Shown: piece after piece, positions 1 to 6,989 of the stretch | Layout: every line of letters begins with the position of its first letter | Numbering within the stretch: the first letter of the stretch is position 1 | From: CAYWNA01 sp964459305 | GTDB lineage: Bacteria > Planctomycetota > Planctomycetia > Pirellulales > Pirellulaceae | Assembly (NCBI GenBank): GCA_964459305.1 | Contig: CAYWNA010000176.1 | Location: 1-27,659, forward strand | Length of the DNA: 27,659 nt | Direction of reading: 5' to 3' | The notes under the pieces: generated by a model | Seen by the model: only the letters and a program-made list of their open reading frames with translations | Told to the model about the DNA's origin: nothing | Database searches by the model: none | Translations under genes and position numbers: made by a program

Positions 1-189
1 GTACTCCAGATAGAACGATCAGAAGTGAACAACGCATGGCTTGTGCTCCTTTGAACAAGTTCCCAAGGCCGGCCTCAAGCACCCGCTGGGCAATCCATCG
101 GGATGATGCACCGTCGCCAGCGTGAACGAGGCAGACGACGTTCAAATACCCAGCAATTCTATTGCGGGAACTGATGCTGGGAAAGAAGG

Positions 190-211
190 AAGGCGGCCGC
201 GAAGCCGCCTT
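190..211 (-). terminator. Hairpin terminator-like structure after the small membrane protein gene
   Basis: Arms AAGGCGGC (190-197) and GCCGCCTT (204-211) form a perfect 8-bp GC-rich stem around a 6-nt loop. The structure begins ten bases past the stop codon of the minus-strand gene ending at 221. In that direction it is followed by a pyrimidine-rich stretch (CCTTCTTTCCC) rather than a clean T-run, so it fits an intrinsic terminator only moderately well. Bases 1-189 show no gene I can support. Confidence 0.5.
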
Positions 212-220
212 GTGGCCGTG

Positions 221-655
221 TTAGGTCAGGCGCCAAAGCACCGTTGCCGAAACGATTAGCAGCAACGCGGCAAGCGCTGCGATTCCGCCCACAAACCAGA
301 AGGCGTCGGCCTTGGAGTAGCGGTGATCGGAAGCTTCGCCGGACGCTGGTGACGGGAGGTACGCATCCCACCGTCGGCGATGCGGATTGAATAATCGATT
401 GAAGCGTTCAACGACTTGATCGGCATCGCGACCCCGGAGGATGTACCAACGGGCGAACAGCCATGAGGGAAGGAGAAGGCCGTGATAGAAAAGCAGAAAC
501 GTGAGATATCCGACGTTCCATAGCGCGAGAGCGGCGATCGAGAACATGACGGTGACCAAAACGGCCACAGCGAAATAAATTTGGTTAATCTGCCGAGAGA
601 TCGCCTTCACTGTGGAAACGTTGCCATTTGGGGGTTCTTCGCCACGACCTGTCAT
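221..655 (-). CDS. Small multi-pass membrane protein of unknown function
   Basis: This 144-aa protein has three clear hydrophobic segments: about residues 25-47 (IYFAVAVLVTVMFSIAALAL), 48-70 (GYLTFLLFYHGLLLPSWLF) and 119-142 (FWFVGGIAALAALLLIVSA). Between the second and third lies a charged, Arg-rich loop (RGRDADQVVERFNRLFNPHRRRWD) that is probably cytoplasmic. I do not recognise the family. The start ATG at 655 gives the longest sensible reading frame, but there is no strong ribosome binding site. A hairpin follows the stop codon. The 34-aa membrane ORF at 782-886 lies upstream on the same strand and could be co-transcribed. Function is unknown; an integral inner-membrane location is the only supported inference. 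Confidence 0.6.
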   Translation of the reverse strand: MTGRGEEPPNGNVSTVKAISRQINQIYFAVAVLVTVMFSIAALALWNVGYLTFLLFYHGLLLPSWLFARWYILRGRDADQVVERFNRLFNPHRRRWDAYLPSPASGEASDHRYSKADAFWFVGGIAALAALLLIVSATVLWRLT

Positions 656-781
656 CTCAATCAGTCCGACGTGGTTTTCGGCCGTCTTCGGCCGTCAAGT
701 GTTGGCAAGCACGTATTTCCTGGCCCAGCCCACCAAATTACGGCGACCGACACATGCAAGTAGAGGAAACGGACGTGTGCT

Positions 782-886
782 TCACTTTCGCCGGGTTGTC
801 GTCACGACCACCACAGCAATGGCGACAATGATACCAACGACGACAATGACTCCGGCGGCGAGTACAAGTAGGCTGATCAATGTCAT
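782..886 (-). CDS. Possible 34-aa single-span membrane microprotein
   Basis: Starting from the internal ATG at 886, the frame encodes one long Val/Ile/Ala-rich hydrophobic stretch (residues 3-28) followed by TTTRRK, an N-out/C-in style tail with positive charges. The same frame is open further upstream to 1144, but that part runs through the inverted repeat at 995-1062 and has no coding character. Compact one-helix proteins of this type are common in planctomycetes by my recollection. There is no clear Shine-Dalgarno sequence, so this call rests on the strongly biased transmembrane composition alone. A chance hydrophobic ORF is a real alternative. Confidence 0.35.
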   Translation of the reverse strand: MTLISLLVLAAGVIVVVGIIVAIAVVVVTTTRRK

Positions 887-994
887 GGTCCGGGGCGAAA
901 TCGGAGAAACTGCGGCTTTCGAAGCGCATGTCACGGACACGTAATTATCGGGCCGCATATGCCCGGTGTAAAGGCTGGACGCAGGAATGGGTTT

Positions 995-1062
995 GTAGCT
1001 GGATTCGCAAGAATTCAGACGAATTACGCCCTCAGCGCCTGAATTCTTGCGAATCCAGCTAC
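995..1062. repeat. GTAG-type REP pair (BIME-like inverted repeat), copy 1
   Basis: Two 24-nt arms (995-1018 and 1039-1062) are perfect reverse complements around a 20-nt loop. Each arm begins at its outer end with GTAG. The remaining 20 nt are themselves an imperfect palindrome (CTGGATTC, GCAA loop, GAATTCAG). GTAG followed by an imperfect hairpin is the layout of bacterial REP sequences, and two inverted units make a BIME-like element. A copy in opposite orientation lies at 17355-17408 with a nearly identical loop. It sits in a 600-base stretch (656-1255) that otherwise holds only the possible microprotein ORF. Confidence 0.8.
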
Positions 1063-1245
1063 GACTCTTGTCGACGAATCCTCCCGTTCTGCAGACCCGT
1101 TCCTGCGCCCTGTAAAGGCGACATCGCCAAGTTGGACTGGACATGATAACTGGATTACGCCGAAAATGGAGACTGGCGAATTAAGGTTGAGTGGCTTGGC
1201 TGGGCCTTTCGCGTGGACCGCTAGCACTCGTCTACTGCAGTCAAT

Positions 1246-1250
1246 GGAAG
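1246..1250 (+). promoter_or_regulatory. Ribosome binding site choosing the start at 1256
   Basis: GGAAG lies five bases before the ATG at 1256. The two upstream in-frame ATGs (1166 and 1244) lack a comparable site, and the extra residues they would add do not resemble the HTH domain that follows. This supports the 1256 start. Confidence 0.55.
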
Positions 1251-1255
1251 TCCTC

Positions 1256-1969
1256 ATGGCACCGAAAGACTTTGATTTAGACAGCTTGGCGGCTTATCTG
1301 CACCTGACGCCGGCCCAAGTGAGCCGGATGGCGGATCGTGGAAGACTGCCGGGGCGCAAGATCGGTGGTCAGTGGCGGTTTTCGGAGGCGGAGATACATC
1401 ACTGGTTGGAAGACCGCATCGGTATCTCGGACGACGACGAATTGGTTCGTGTCGAAAGTGTTTTGGACCGGCGGCAAGGCGAGCCGCCTGCCGTATCCAT
1501 CTCGCAAATGCTGCCTGTCGAGGCGATCGCCGTGCCGTTGGAAGCCCGCACCCGCAACTCGGTGATCGTGAAGATGGCCGAGTTGCCAATGCGGACGGGT
1601 CTGCTATGGGATGCACAGAAAATGGCACAGGCGGTGCGCGACCGCGAGAATTTGCACCCCACGGCGCTAGATAACGGCGTTGCACTTCTGCACCCTCGGC
1701 GTCCGATGACCAGTATTCTAGCGGAGGCGTGTCTGGCATTGGGCCGAACGCACCAAGGAGTTCCGTTTGGCGGGGCGCGCGGTGCACTGACCGATGTCTT
1801 TTTTCTGATCTGTTCGACCGACGATCAAGGCCACCTTCGCATTTTGGCCAGGCTCAGCCGGTTGCTGACCGATGCGGACTTCGTCGAGGGGATTCGCCAA
1901 GCCGAGGATCCGCAGTCGACCCATGCGTGGATCACACAGCGGGAGGAGGAGTTGTTTGGGGAATCCTAA
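1256..1969 (+). CDS. HTH (excisionase/MerR-like) - EIIA-Ntr-like PTS domain regulator
   Basis: This 237-aa protein has two domains. Residues 5-55 are an excisionase-type helix-turn-helix (LAAYLHLTPAQVSRMADRG, then GGQWRFSEAEIHHWL). Residues 82-235 resemble the PTS EIIA domain of the nitrogen/fructose class. In that family the phosphorylated histidine sits in a G-x-A-x-P-H motif; here the equivalent is NGVALLHPR with His146. No EI, HPr or sugar EIIB/C is visible nearby, so a regulatory rather than transport role is inferred, possibly phosphorylation-controlled DNA binding. Its stop codon overlaps the start region of the receiver-like gene downstream, so the two are probably translated together. 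The family assignment is good; the target genes cannot be seen. Confidence 0.85.
   Translation: MAPKDFDLDSLAAYLHLTPAQVSRMADRGRLPGRKIGGQWRFSEAEIHHWLEDRIGISDDDELVRVESVLDRRQGEPPAVSISQMLPVEAIAVPLEARTRNSVIVKMAELPMRTGLLWDAQKMAQAVRDRENLHPTALDNGVALLHPRRPMTSILAEACLALGRTHQGVPFGGARGALTDVFFLICSTDDQGHLRILARLSRLLTDADFVEGIRQAEDPQSTHAWITQREEELFGES
1941..1949 (+). promoter_or_regulatory. Strong Shine-Dalgarno for a TTG-initiated overlapping gene
   Basis: GGGAGGAGG lies inside the end of the upstream gene, six bases before the TTG at 1956. It is the best ribosome binding site in the neighbourhood and decides the start of the next gene, which overlaps the previous stop codon (1967-1969). Confidence 0.7.
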
Positions 1970-2807
1970 CCTGACGGCCCAGCAAAAGCACGTCTTACTG
2001 ATCGGCGACTACCAACACGGAGACTTCCGCGACGCGGTTCGCTGGCTGGCCGAGAACACCCTCCTGACGCCGACGTCGAGCACTGCGAAAGCCCTATCCT
2101 GGATTGAGCAGGGCCGCGTGCCGGACGTGATCATTTTTGCTCAATCCCGTCCGGGGCAGCTTTCGCGGCAACACATCGAGCGGCTGCATGCTGCATCGCC
2201 CGTCTCGCGACTGGTGGCGTTGCTGGGCAGTTGGTGCGAAGGGGAAGGGCGCAGCGGCAGACCCTGGCCCGGTGTGGTGCGAATCTACTGGCACCAGTGG
2301 CGTCCTCGCATGATTCCCGAATTATCCGCCAGTGGGTGGCCCGCGAATTCGTTGTGGCAATTGCCTCGCACGAGCACGCCCAGCGAGCGATACAAGCAAG
2401 CCGCCCGCGCAGATTGGCCTCAACGCGGCGGACTGGTCGCCATTCACACCCGGATCTTCCGCAACTACGAAACGTTGAGCGACGCTTGCCGCCACGGCGG
2501 CTACTCCACCGTCTGGTTTCCTCCGGCAAATCCGTCTTACTCCGATGGCTTGGCGGCCGCGATTTGGGACGGCGACGGGTGGGACGCATTTGACGTCAGG
2601 CTGCTGGAAAAGACGGTCCAGCAACATCAGCCCGCCCCGGTTGTCGCGCTGTTGGACGTCGTGCGCCGCAGCGATTACGACAGGGCATTAGCCGCGGGCG
2701 CGTCGTCGGCCATCGCCAAACCGCTTCTGGTCAGCGACTTGCTGTGGCAGTTGGATGCGGTTCTGAGCGAAATCGGGCAACAGCCGGCGGTTTCGTCTGT
2801 CGCGTAG
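1956..2807 (+). CDS. Degenerate response-regulator receiver-like protein
   Basis: With the TTG start the protein is 283 aa. The N-terminal part (about 10-110) has the alternating strand/helix pattern of a receiver domain (KHVLLIGDYQHGDF, then VPDVIIFAQSRPG), but the usual phospho-acceptor Asp after the third strand is not evident. The last 65 residues again read like the second half of a receiver: PAPVVALLDVVRRSDYDRAL, AGASSAIAKPLLVSDLLWQL, including a Lys-Pro dipeptide typical of the strand-5 end. I infer two decayed receiver-like modules with no output domain. The 14-nt overlap with the HTH/EIIA gene and the strong Shine-Dalgarno imply coupled expression, so a role in the same signalling step is plausible but unproven. 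Confidence 0.7.
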   Translation: MGNPNLTAQQKHVLLIGDYQHGDFRDAVRWLAENTLLTPTSSTAKALSWIEQGRVPDVIIFAQSRPGQLSRQHIERLHAASPVSRLVALLGSWCEGEGRSGRPWPGVVRIYWHQWRPRMIPELSASGWPANSLWQLPRTSTPSERYKQAARADWPQRGGLVAIHTRIFRNYETLSDACRHGGYSTVWFPPANPSYSDGLAAAIWDGDGWDAFDVRLLEKTVQQHQPAPVVALLDVVRRSDYDRALAAGASSAIAKPLLVSDLLWQLDAVLSEIGQQPAVSSVA

Positions 2808-2841
2808 AGCGCTCATGCTGAATGCGGACGGACTTCTTCCT

Positions 2842-2931
2842 CGTTTAACGCGAAGCCGGAGGCGATGGCGTGCAGCAGAATGCACTGTCCAAACATGGCG
2901 CCCGCCATCGCCTCCGGCTTCGGGTTAAACG
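2842..2931. repeat. GTTTAAC-type REP pair (BIME-like), variant copy A
   Basis: Arms of 29 nt (2842-2870 and 2903-2931) are inverted with one mismatch. The outer ends read CGTTTAAC, followed by GCGAAGCCGGAGGCG and then ATGGCG where other copies have TGCGCG. It is the most diverged of six copies in the window and sits between the receiver-like gene and the glycosyltransferase gene. The 211-base gap holds nothing else recognisable. Confidence 0.85.
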
Positions 2932-3018
2932 ATCCTGCTCGTGCCTTGCGTCGAGCTGACCCGTGTACGACAATCGAGGGAAACGGGTTCTGGCATTCTG
3001 TAGCGACGGTGTGGACAC

Positions 3019-4296
3019 ATGAGAACGATTTGGGAACGCGAGAAGCTGAGCTTTGGATTCGTCTCGACGCGGTTCGCGGGGACTGACGGCGTTTCGCTGG
3101 AGGCCAAGAAGTGGGCCGAGCTGTTGCAGAACAAGGGGTGCGAAGTTTACTTCATGGCGGGCAAATTGGATACGCCGCCCGCCAGTTCGCATCTTGTCGA
3201 GACGGCTTTCTTTCACCACCCAGAGATTGTCGAGATCCAGGAGGCCCTCTTCGAACGCGACGAGCGTACGCGGGCCGTCAGTCGCAGGATTCAGGAATTG
3301 AAGGAAGACCTCAAGAGCGGTTTGGAGGAATTTCGCGAACGATTTCAGTTCGATATCTTGGTCGTGGAGAATGCGCTGGCCATTCCGGTCAACATTCCAC
3401 TCGGGCTGGCGATCACCGAGTTCATCAGCGAGTCGGGTTTGCCCACGATCGCTCACCATCATGATTTCTATTGGGAACGGCAGCGTTTCAACCATGATTC
3501 CGCGATGGATTATCTGCGCCAAGCCTTTCCGCCGGTCCATCCCAAGGTCCAGCACGTCGTGATCAACTCGCTTGCTGGCCACGACCTTGCCGTGCGGACA
3601 GGCGTGAGTTGGACGCTCGTCCCCAATGTCTTGGACTTCAAATACTCGCCCGGCGAGATCGATGACTATTCCAGCGATTTCCGCCGGGAGATCAACTTGG
3701 ACGAAGATTCCTTGCTGATCCTTCAACCGACGCGTGTTGTGTCACGCAAGGGGATTGAAACGGCCATCGAACTGGTTCGCCGACTCGATCACCCGAAGAG
3801 TTCGTTGGTCATAACGCACGACGCCGGCGACGAGGGGCTGACGTATTTGCGTCGCATCGAGGAGTACGCCGCGTTCATGGAGGTGGATCTCAGGATCATT
3901 TCCGACCGCGTCGCCGAGCAGCGCGGAGTCAACGATAGCGGAGAGAAGACGTACACGCTGTGGGATATCTATCCCCATGCGGACCTGGTGACTTTTCCCT
4001 CAACCTACGAAGGGTACGGAAACGCCTTTGTCGAGGCGATCTATTTCCGCCGCCCCATCGTCGTCAACCGTTACTCCATTTTCGAAGCGGACATCGAGCC
4101 CAAGGGTTTCGATGTGATTGCCTTCGATCATTTCATTACCGAAGATACGCTCAACGACGTAAGGAGGATCATCTCGGACGAGCAGCGACTGGCGGAGATG
4201 GCAGAGATGAACTATATGCTGGGCTGGCGTTACCTCTCGTACGAGATGCTGCAGGAAAGGCTGGAGTCGATCCTCGTGGAGATCTACGGGTCATGA
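3019..4296 (+). CDS. GT4-family glycosyltransferase
   Basis: The 425-aa length fits a GT-B fold retaining glycosyltransferase of family 4. The N-terminal Rossmann half begins LSFGFVSTRFAGTDGVSLEA, containing the glycine loop seen in this group. The C-terminal half carries the nucleotide-sugar site: LLILQPTRVVSRKGIETAI, then YPHADLVTFPSTYEGYGNAF, with the E-x7-E pair at Glu331 and Glu339. The donor and acceptor cannot be read from sequence; synthesis of a compatible solute or glycan is possible. There is no signal peptide or membrane segment, so a cytosolic enzyme is likely. The ATG at 3019 has no strong ribosome binding site. It stands alone between a repeat and a convergent HATPase gene, whose stop codon overlaps its own by a few bases (4291-4296). 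Confidence 0.9.
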   Translation: MRTIWEREKLSFGFVSTRFAGTDGVSLEAKKWAELLQNKGCEVYFMAGKLDTPPASSHLVETAFFHHPEIVEIQEALFERDERTRAVSRRIQELKEDLKSGLEEFRERFQFDILVVENALAIPVNIPLGLAITEFISESGLPTIAHHHDFYWERQRFNHDSAMDYLRQAFPPVHPKVQHVVINSLAGHDLAVRTGVSWTLVPNVLDFKYSPGEIDDYSSDFRREINLDEDSLLILQPTRVVSRKGIETAIELVRRLDHPKSSLVITHDAGDEGLTYLRRIEEYAAFMEVDLRIISDRVAEQRGVNDSGEKTYTLWDIYPHADLVTFPSTYEGYGNAFVEAIYFRRPIVVNRYSIFEADIEPKGFDVIAFDHFITEDTLNDVRRIISDEQRLAEMAEMNYMLGWRYLSYEMLQERLESILVEIYGS

Positions 4297-4731
4297 CGGC
4301 GCGTGCTGCCAGATCATGCGCAGCCTTCGGCCTTCGTCCAGAAACTCAACGCCGGTCGCCGACCCGAGGATGATCGCCAATCCTCGTCCCGATGTGCGAG
4401 AAACATCCACCCCGTCGCGCACGTAATCCTGCCAACTCTTCCAGTCGAAGCCGGGCCCTTCGTCGCCAACTTCGACGCCCCAGGCGGTTTCCGAACAGAA
4501 GACGCTGACGGTGACTTTCTTGCCCGGATCGCTTGCGTTGCCGTGGGTAATAGCATTGATCAAAGCCTCGTCGAGGCATAGGTGATGGAAGTGAGGATCG
4601 ACCTGGAAACCTCGTGCGGCGGCCGCATCCAGGACTGCCCGAATCAACTCCTCGCGGGCCTCCAAGCGGCTGTCAATCTGACAGGCGAGGATTTCTTGAG
4701 CACCTGGGAAAGGCTGATCCGACTGGTTCAT
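4291..4731 (-). CDS. RsbW/SpoIIAB-like HATPase (anti-sigma kinase family)
   Basis: This 146-aa single-domain GHKL ATPase has the N box DEALINAITHGN (54-65), the G1 box DEGPGFD (90-96) and the G2 box SGRGLAII (114-121). All the ATP-binding signatures of the HATPase_c_2 family are present. Family members phosphorylate a STAS antagonist and/or bind a sigma factor. The matching STAS gene lies just upstream on the same strand (4839-5210), so the two probably form a partner-switching module. The ATG at 4731 is preceded by AGGTG with five-base spacing, which is better than the GTG at 4767. No sigma factor or PP2C phosphatase is visible here, so the output of the switch must lie elsewhere. Confidence 0.88.
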   Translation of the reverse strand: MNQSDQPFPGAQEILACQIDSRLEAREELIRAVLDAAAARGFQVDPHFHHLCLDEALINAITHGNASDPGKKVTVSVFCSETAWGVEVGDEGPGFDWKSWQDYVRDGVDVSRTSGRGLAIILGSATGVEFLDEGRRLRMIWQHAPS

Positions 4732-4838
4732 GTCATCACCTGGCCAACATCCGCTGTTGGCTGACACACGCGATATTGCGGCGTTCGCTGATGGTGATGT
4801 GCGATCCGCACTCTACGAACTCGCGAGTGTCACAGAAT

Positions 4839-5210
4839 TCAACTTTGCCTGCGTAACCACTCAATCGTCTCGGTTTCATTGGCGAACAAGGGTATCAACG
4901 TTTCTAGCCGTAGGAGGCCCCAGGTCTTTGCCAGATTCTGCGAAGCCCCGAAGACGGCCAGGGCCCCCGAGGGCCGTTCACTGACCAACTTATAAATGTA
5001 CGAGCAGCATCCGAATCCGGCGCTGTCCATGTAGTCGACCGTTTCCAAGTTGAGGGCGATTTTCGATACGCCGTCGGAGACAAGACGTTCTAGCTGCGTT
5101 CGGAGTTCGTCTTGGTTCTCTCGGATCACACGACCCAATGGCTTGAAGACGACGACGTCGTCACGATTCTCGATTTCGATCTGCAATCTCGATGTACTGG
5201 TTTCGGACAT
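4839..5210 (-). CDS. STAS-domain anti-anti-sigma factor (RsbV/SpoIIAA-like)
   Basis: This is a 123-aa STAS domain. The phosphorylation motif is intact: NLETVDYMDSAGFGCC, with Ser63 in the conserved D-S-x-G context. In RsbV/SpoIIAA proteins this serine is phosphorylated by the partner kinase, releasing or sequestering the anti-sigma factor. The adjacent HATPase gene, 107 bases downstream, is the natural partner. The reading frame stays open upstream to 5327, but that extension translates the repeat at 5270-5349 (peptide HASGLRLN). The ATG at 5210 is where STAS homology begins. The three consecutive residues GCC after the phospho-site are unusual but probably neutral. Confidence 0.88.
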   Translation of the reverse strand: MSETSTSRLQIEIENRDDVVVFKPLGRVIRENQDELRTQLERLVSDGVSKIALNLETVDYMDSAGFGCCSYIYKLVSERPSGALAVFGASQNLAKTWGLLRLETLIPLFANETETIEWLRRQS

Positions 5211-5269
5211 GATTCGCTCTATTGTTCGTTGGGCATTCTCTGCGTCATGCTGCTCCGCGAGAAGTGAGT

Positions 5270-5349
5270 CGTTTAACCGCAAGCCGGAGGCGTGCGCGTA
5301 ATCCGCTGGCCATGCCCATTCGCGCACGCCTCCGGCTTGCGGTTAAACG
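5270..5349. repeat. GTTTAAC-type REP pair (BIME-like), copy B
   Basis: Perfect 29-nt inverted arms (5270-5298 and 5321-5349) enclose a 22-nt spacer. Each arm is CGTTTAAC followed by a unit that can itself fold: CGCAAGCC, GGA loop, GGCGTGCG, with a single A-G mismatch in the stem. It lies between the divergent STAS and rimO genes. Its spacer (AATCCGCTGGCCA...) is nearly identical to that of copy C at 8910, so those two are recent relatives. Confidence 0.92.
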
Positions 5350-5613
5350 AGCCGCCGCGCCTGACAGCTATAGCTGCTATCCTCCCCTACTGAATGAGGT
5401 TTCGCAAGAAAAAACACCGCCCCTATACAAAAAGTGGAAAAACAGCCATTTTACATGGTTCCGAAGCCCGGTGGATAAGGCGGAGACACTTGGTTCATCC
5501 GACACAGTATCTTCGGGCTGGAACTATGGCACCTAAATAACTAGCTTTAATTTTGCACATTCTCGTTGTCAGGTATTGTCTTGTCCGTAAATCTCACCGA
5601 AGAAGCAGCGACC
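5350..5613. other. Upstream region of rimO, no gene seen
   Basis: This stretch between the repeat and the rimO start is comparatively AT-rich around 5405-5460 and 5535-5560, which suits a promoter region. I could not find a convincing pair of promoter hexamers: TTGCAC at 5553 has only a weak partner at 15-base spacing. No ORF with coding character occurs here apart from the 5' extension of the rimO frame to a TTG at 5566. Confidence 0.35.
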
Positions 5614-6972
5614 ATGCGGCCGAAAGGCGCCTACGCGTTTATCAGTCTTGGTTGCCCGAAGAACGTTGTCGACTCTGAACGAATGCTCGGCCTCTTGGAG
5701 CTGGATGGCTACCAACTGGTCGAAGATCCCGCGGACGCGGATTTCGTCGTCGTCAACACGTGCGGTTTCATCGAGCAGTCGCGCGACGAGTCGCTTGCGG
5801 CCATCGACCAAATGCTGGACTTGAAAGATCGAGGCCAATTGCGCGGGGTGATCGTGGCGGGATGTCTGGCCGAACGGCAGAAGGAGGAGTTGCTGGTCAA
5901 GCGGCCCGGCATTGATGCGTTGGTTGGCGTGTTCGCACGTGATGAGATCGTTCGAGTGGCCGACCGGTTGCTGGGGGATATGGAGGAGCAACGGTTGGTG
6001 TTTCGGCCTGCGCCGGTTCGGGCGTTGGCGGATCGGGATCGTTTGCGGGTCACGCCACAGCATTTCGCGTACCTGAAGATCTCCGAAGGCTGTGATCGGC
6101 TGTGTACGTTTTGTGCGATTCCAAAGATGCGAGGCAAGCACGCCACCAAGCCGATCGAGCAAGTGGTCGACGAGGCAAAACAACTGGCTGCCGATGGTGT
6201 GCGCGAGATGATCCTCGTCTCTCAGGATACGACGTACTACGGTGTGGACCTGTACGACGAGCCGCGCCTTGCGCAACTGCTTCGGGAATTGGAGAAAGTG
6301 GACGGGATCGAGTGGATCCGGCTGATGTACTTCTACCCGATGCACATCGACGACAGTCTCCTGGAGACGATCGCAATCTCCGACAAAATCCTTCCGTATC
6401 TGGACATGCCGCTACAGCACATCAACGAGCAGATTCTGCGGCGCATGTCGCGGCGGGTAACGGGGGAGGATACGAAACGACTGCTGAACCGGTTGCGACG
6501 GCGGATTCCCAACCTGACCTTGCGGACCACACTGATAACCGGTTTTCCCGGCGAGACCGATCGACAATTTGACGAGCTGCTGGAATTCGTACGCGAGCAG
6601 CGATTCGAACGAATGGGAGTCTTCACCTTTTCGCCGGAACCAGATACACCGGCGGTCAGATTGTCGGACCAACTGGCCGAAGAAGTCAAGGACGCAAGAC
6701 GCAATCAGTTGATGGAAGCCCAACAGGAAGTCGCGTTCGCATGGAACCAGCAGCAGATCGGCCGGCGCATGGATGTTATCCTGGACAGTCCCGTGGCGGG
6801 CGAAGAGAACGTGTGGGTGGGGCGTTCGCATGCGGATGCACCGGACATCGACTCGATGGTCTACGTGACAGGAGCCGAGAAACGACTGTCCACAGGCAAC
6901 ATTGTCACATGCGAGATCGTCGCCTTCCAGGACTACGATCTTGTGGGCGTTGCGGTTGGACAACCCAGGTAG
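5614..6972 (+). CDS. rimO: Ribosomal protein S12 methylthiotransferase RimO
   Basis: RimO is a radical-SAM enzyme that methylthiolates an aspartate of ribosomal protein S12. The 452-aa protein has all three parts in order. The N-terminal MTTase domain has cluster-binding Cys14 (SLGCPKN), Cys50 (NTCGFI) and Cys84 (VAGCLAE). The radical SAM domain has the C-x3-C-x2-C motif CDRLCTFCAIP (Cys160/164/167). A TRAM domain occupies about the last 70 residues. SLGCPKN with NTCGFI is characteristic of RimO rather than MiaB. The ATG at 5614 is chosen over a TTG at 5566 because homology begins at AYAFISLGC. An ABC exporter ATPase follows after 17 bases, so co-transcription is likely although the functions look unrelated. 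Confidence 0.95.
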   Translation: MRPKGAYAFISLGCPKNVVDSERMLGLLELDGYQLVEDPADADFVVVNTCGFIEQSRDESLAAIDQMLDLKDRGQLRGVIVAGCLAERQKEELLVKRPGIDALVGVFARDEIVRVADRLLGDMEEQRLVFRPAPVRALADRDRLRVTPQHFAYLKISEGCDRLCTFCAIPKMRGKHATKPIEQVVDEAKQLAADGVREMILVSQDTTYYGVDLYDEPRLAQLLRELEKVDGIEWIRLMYFYPMHIDDSLLETIAISDKILPYLDMPLQHINEQILRRMSRRVTGEDTKRLLNRLRRRIPNLTLRTTLITGFPGETDRQFDELLEFVREQRFERMGVFTFSPEPDTPAVRLSDQLAEEVKDARRNQLMEAQQEVAFAWNQQQIGRRMDVILDSPVAGEENVWVGRSHADAPDIDSMVYVTGAEKRLSTGNIVTCEIVAFQDYDLVGVAVGQPR

Positions 6973-6989
6973 GATCGTAGACTCTGAGC

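Noticed and set aside
2845..3726. Long minus-strand ORF (293 codons) opposite the glycosyltransferase gene
   Set aside because: It is antisense to a clearly conserved GT4 gene, has no recognisable domain, and runs through repeat copy A. Similar long antisense ORFs at 5569-6345, 25035-26150 and 6933-7634 were dismissed for the same reason.
5211..5327. N-terminal extension of the STAS protein (and of the DUF4175-like protein at 26646-26726)
   Set aside because: The extensions translate the GTTTAAC repeats (peptide HASGLRLN in each) and precede the conserved domains; internal ATGs fit better.
5553..5579. Possible sigma-70 promoter before rimO (TTGCAC ... TATTGT)
   Set aside because: The spacing is 15 bases and the second hexamer is poor, which is not enough to report a promoter.
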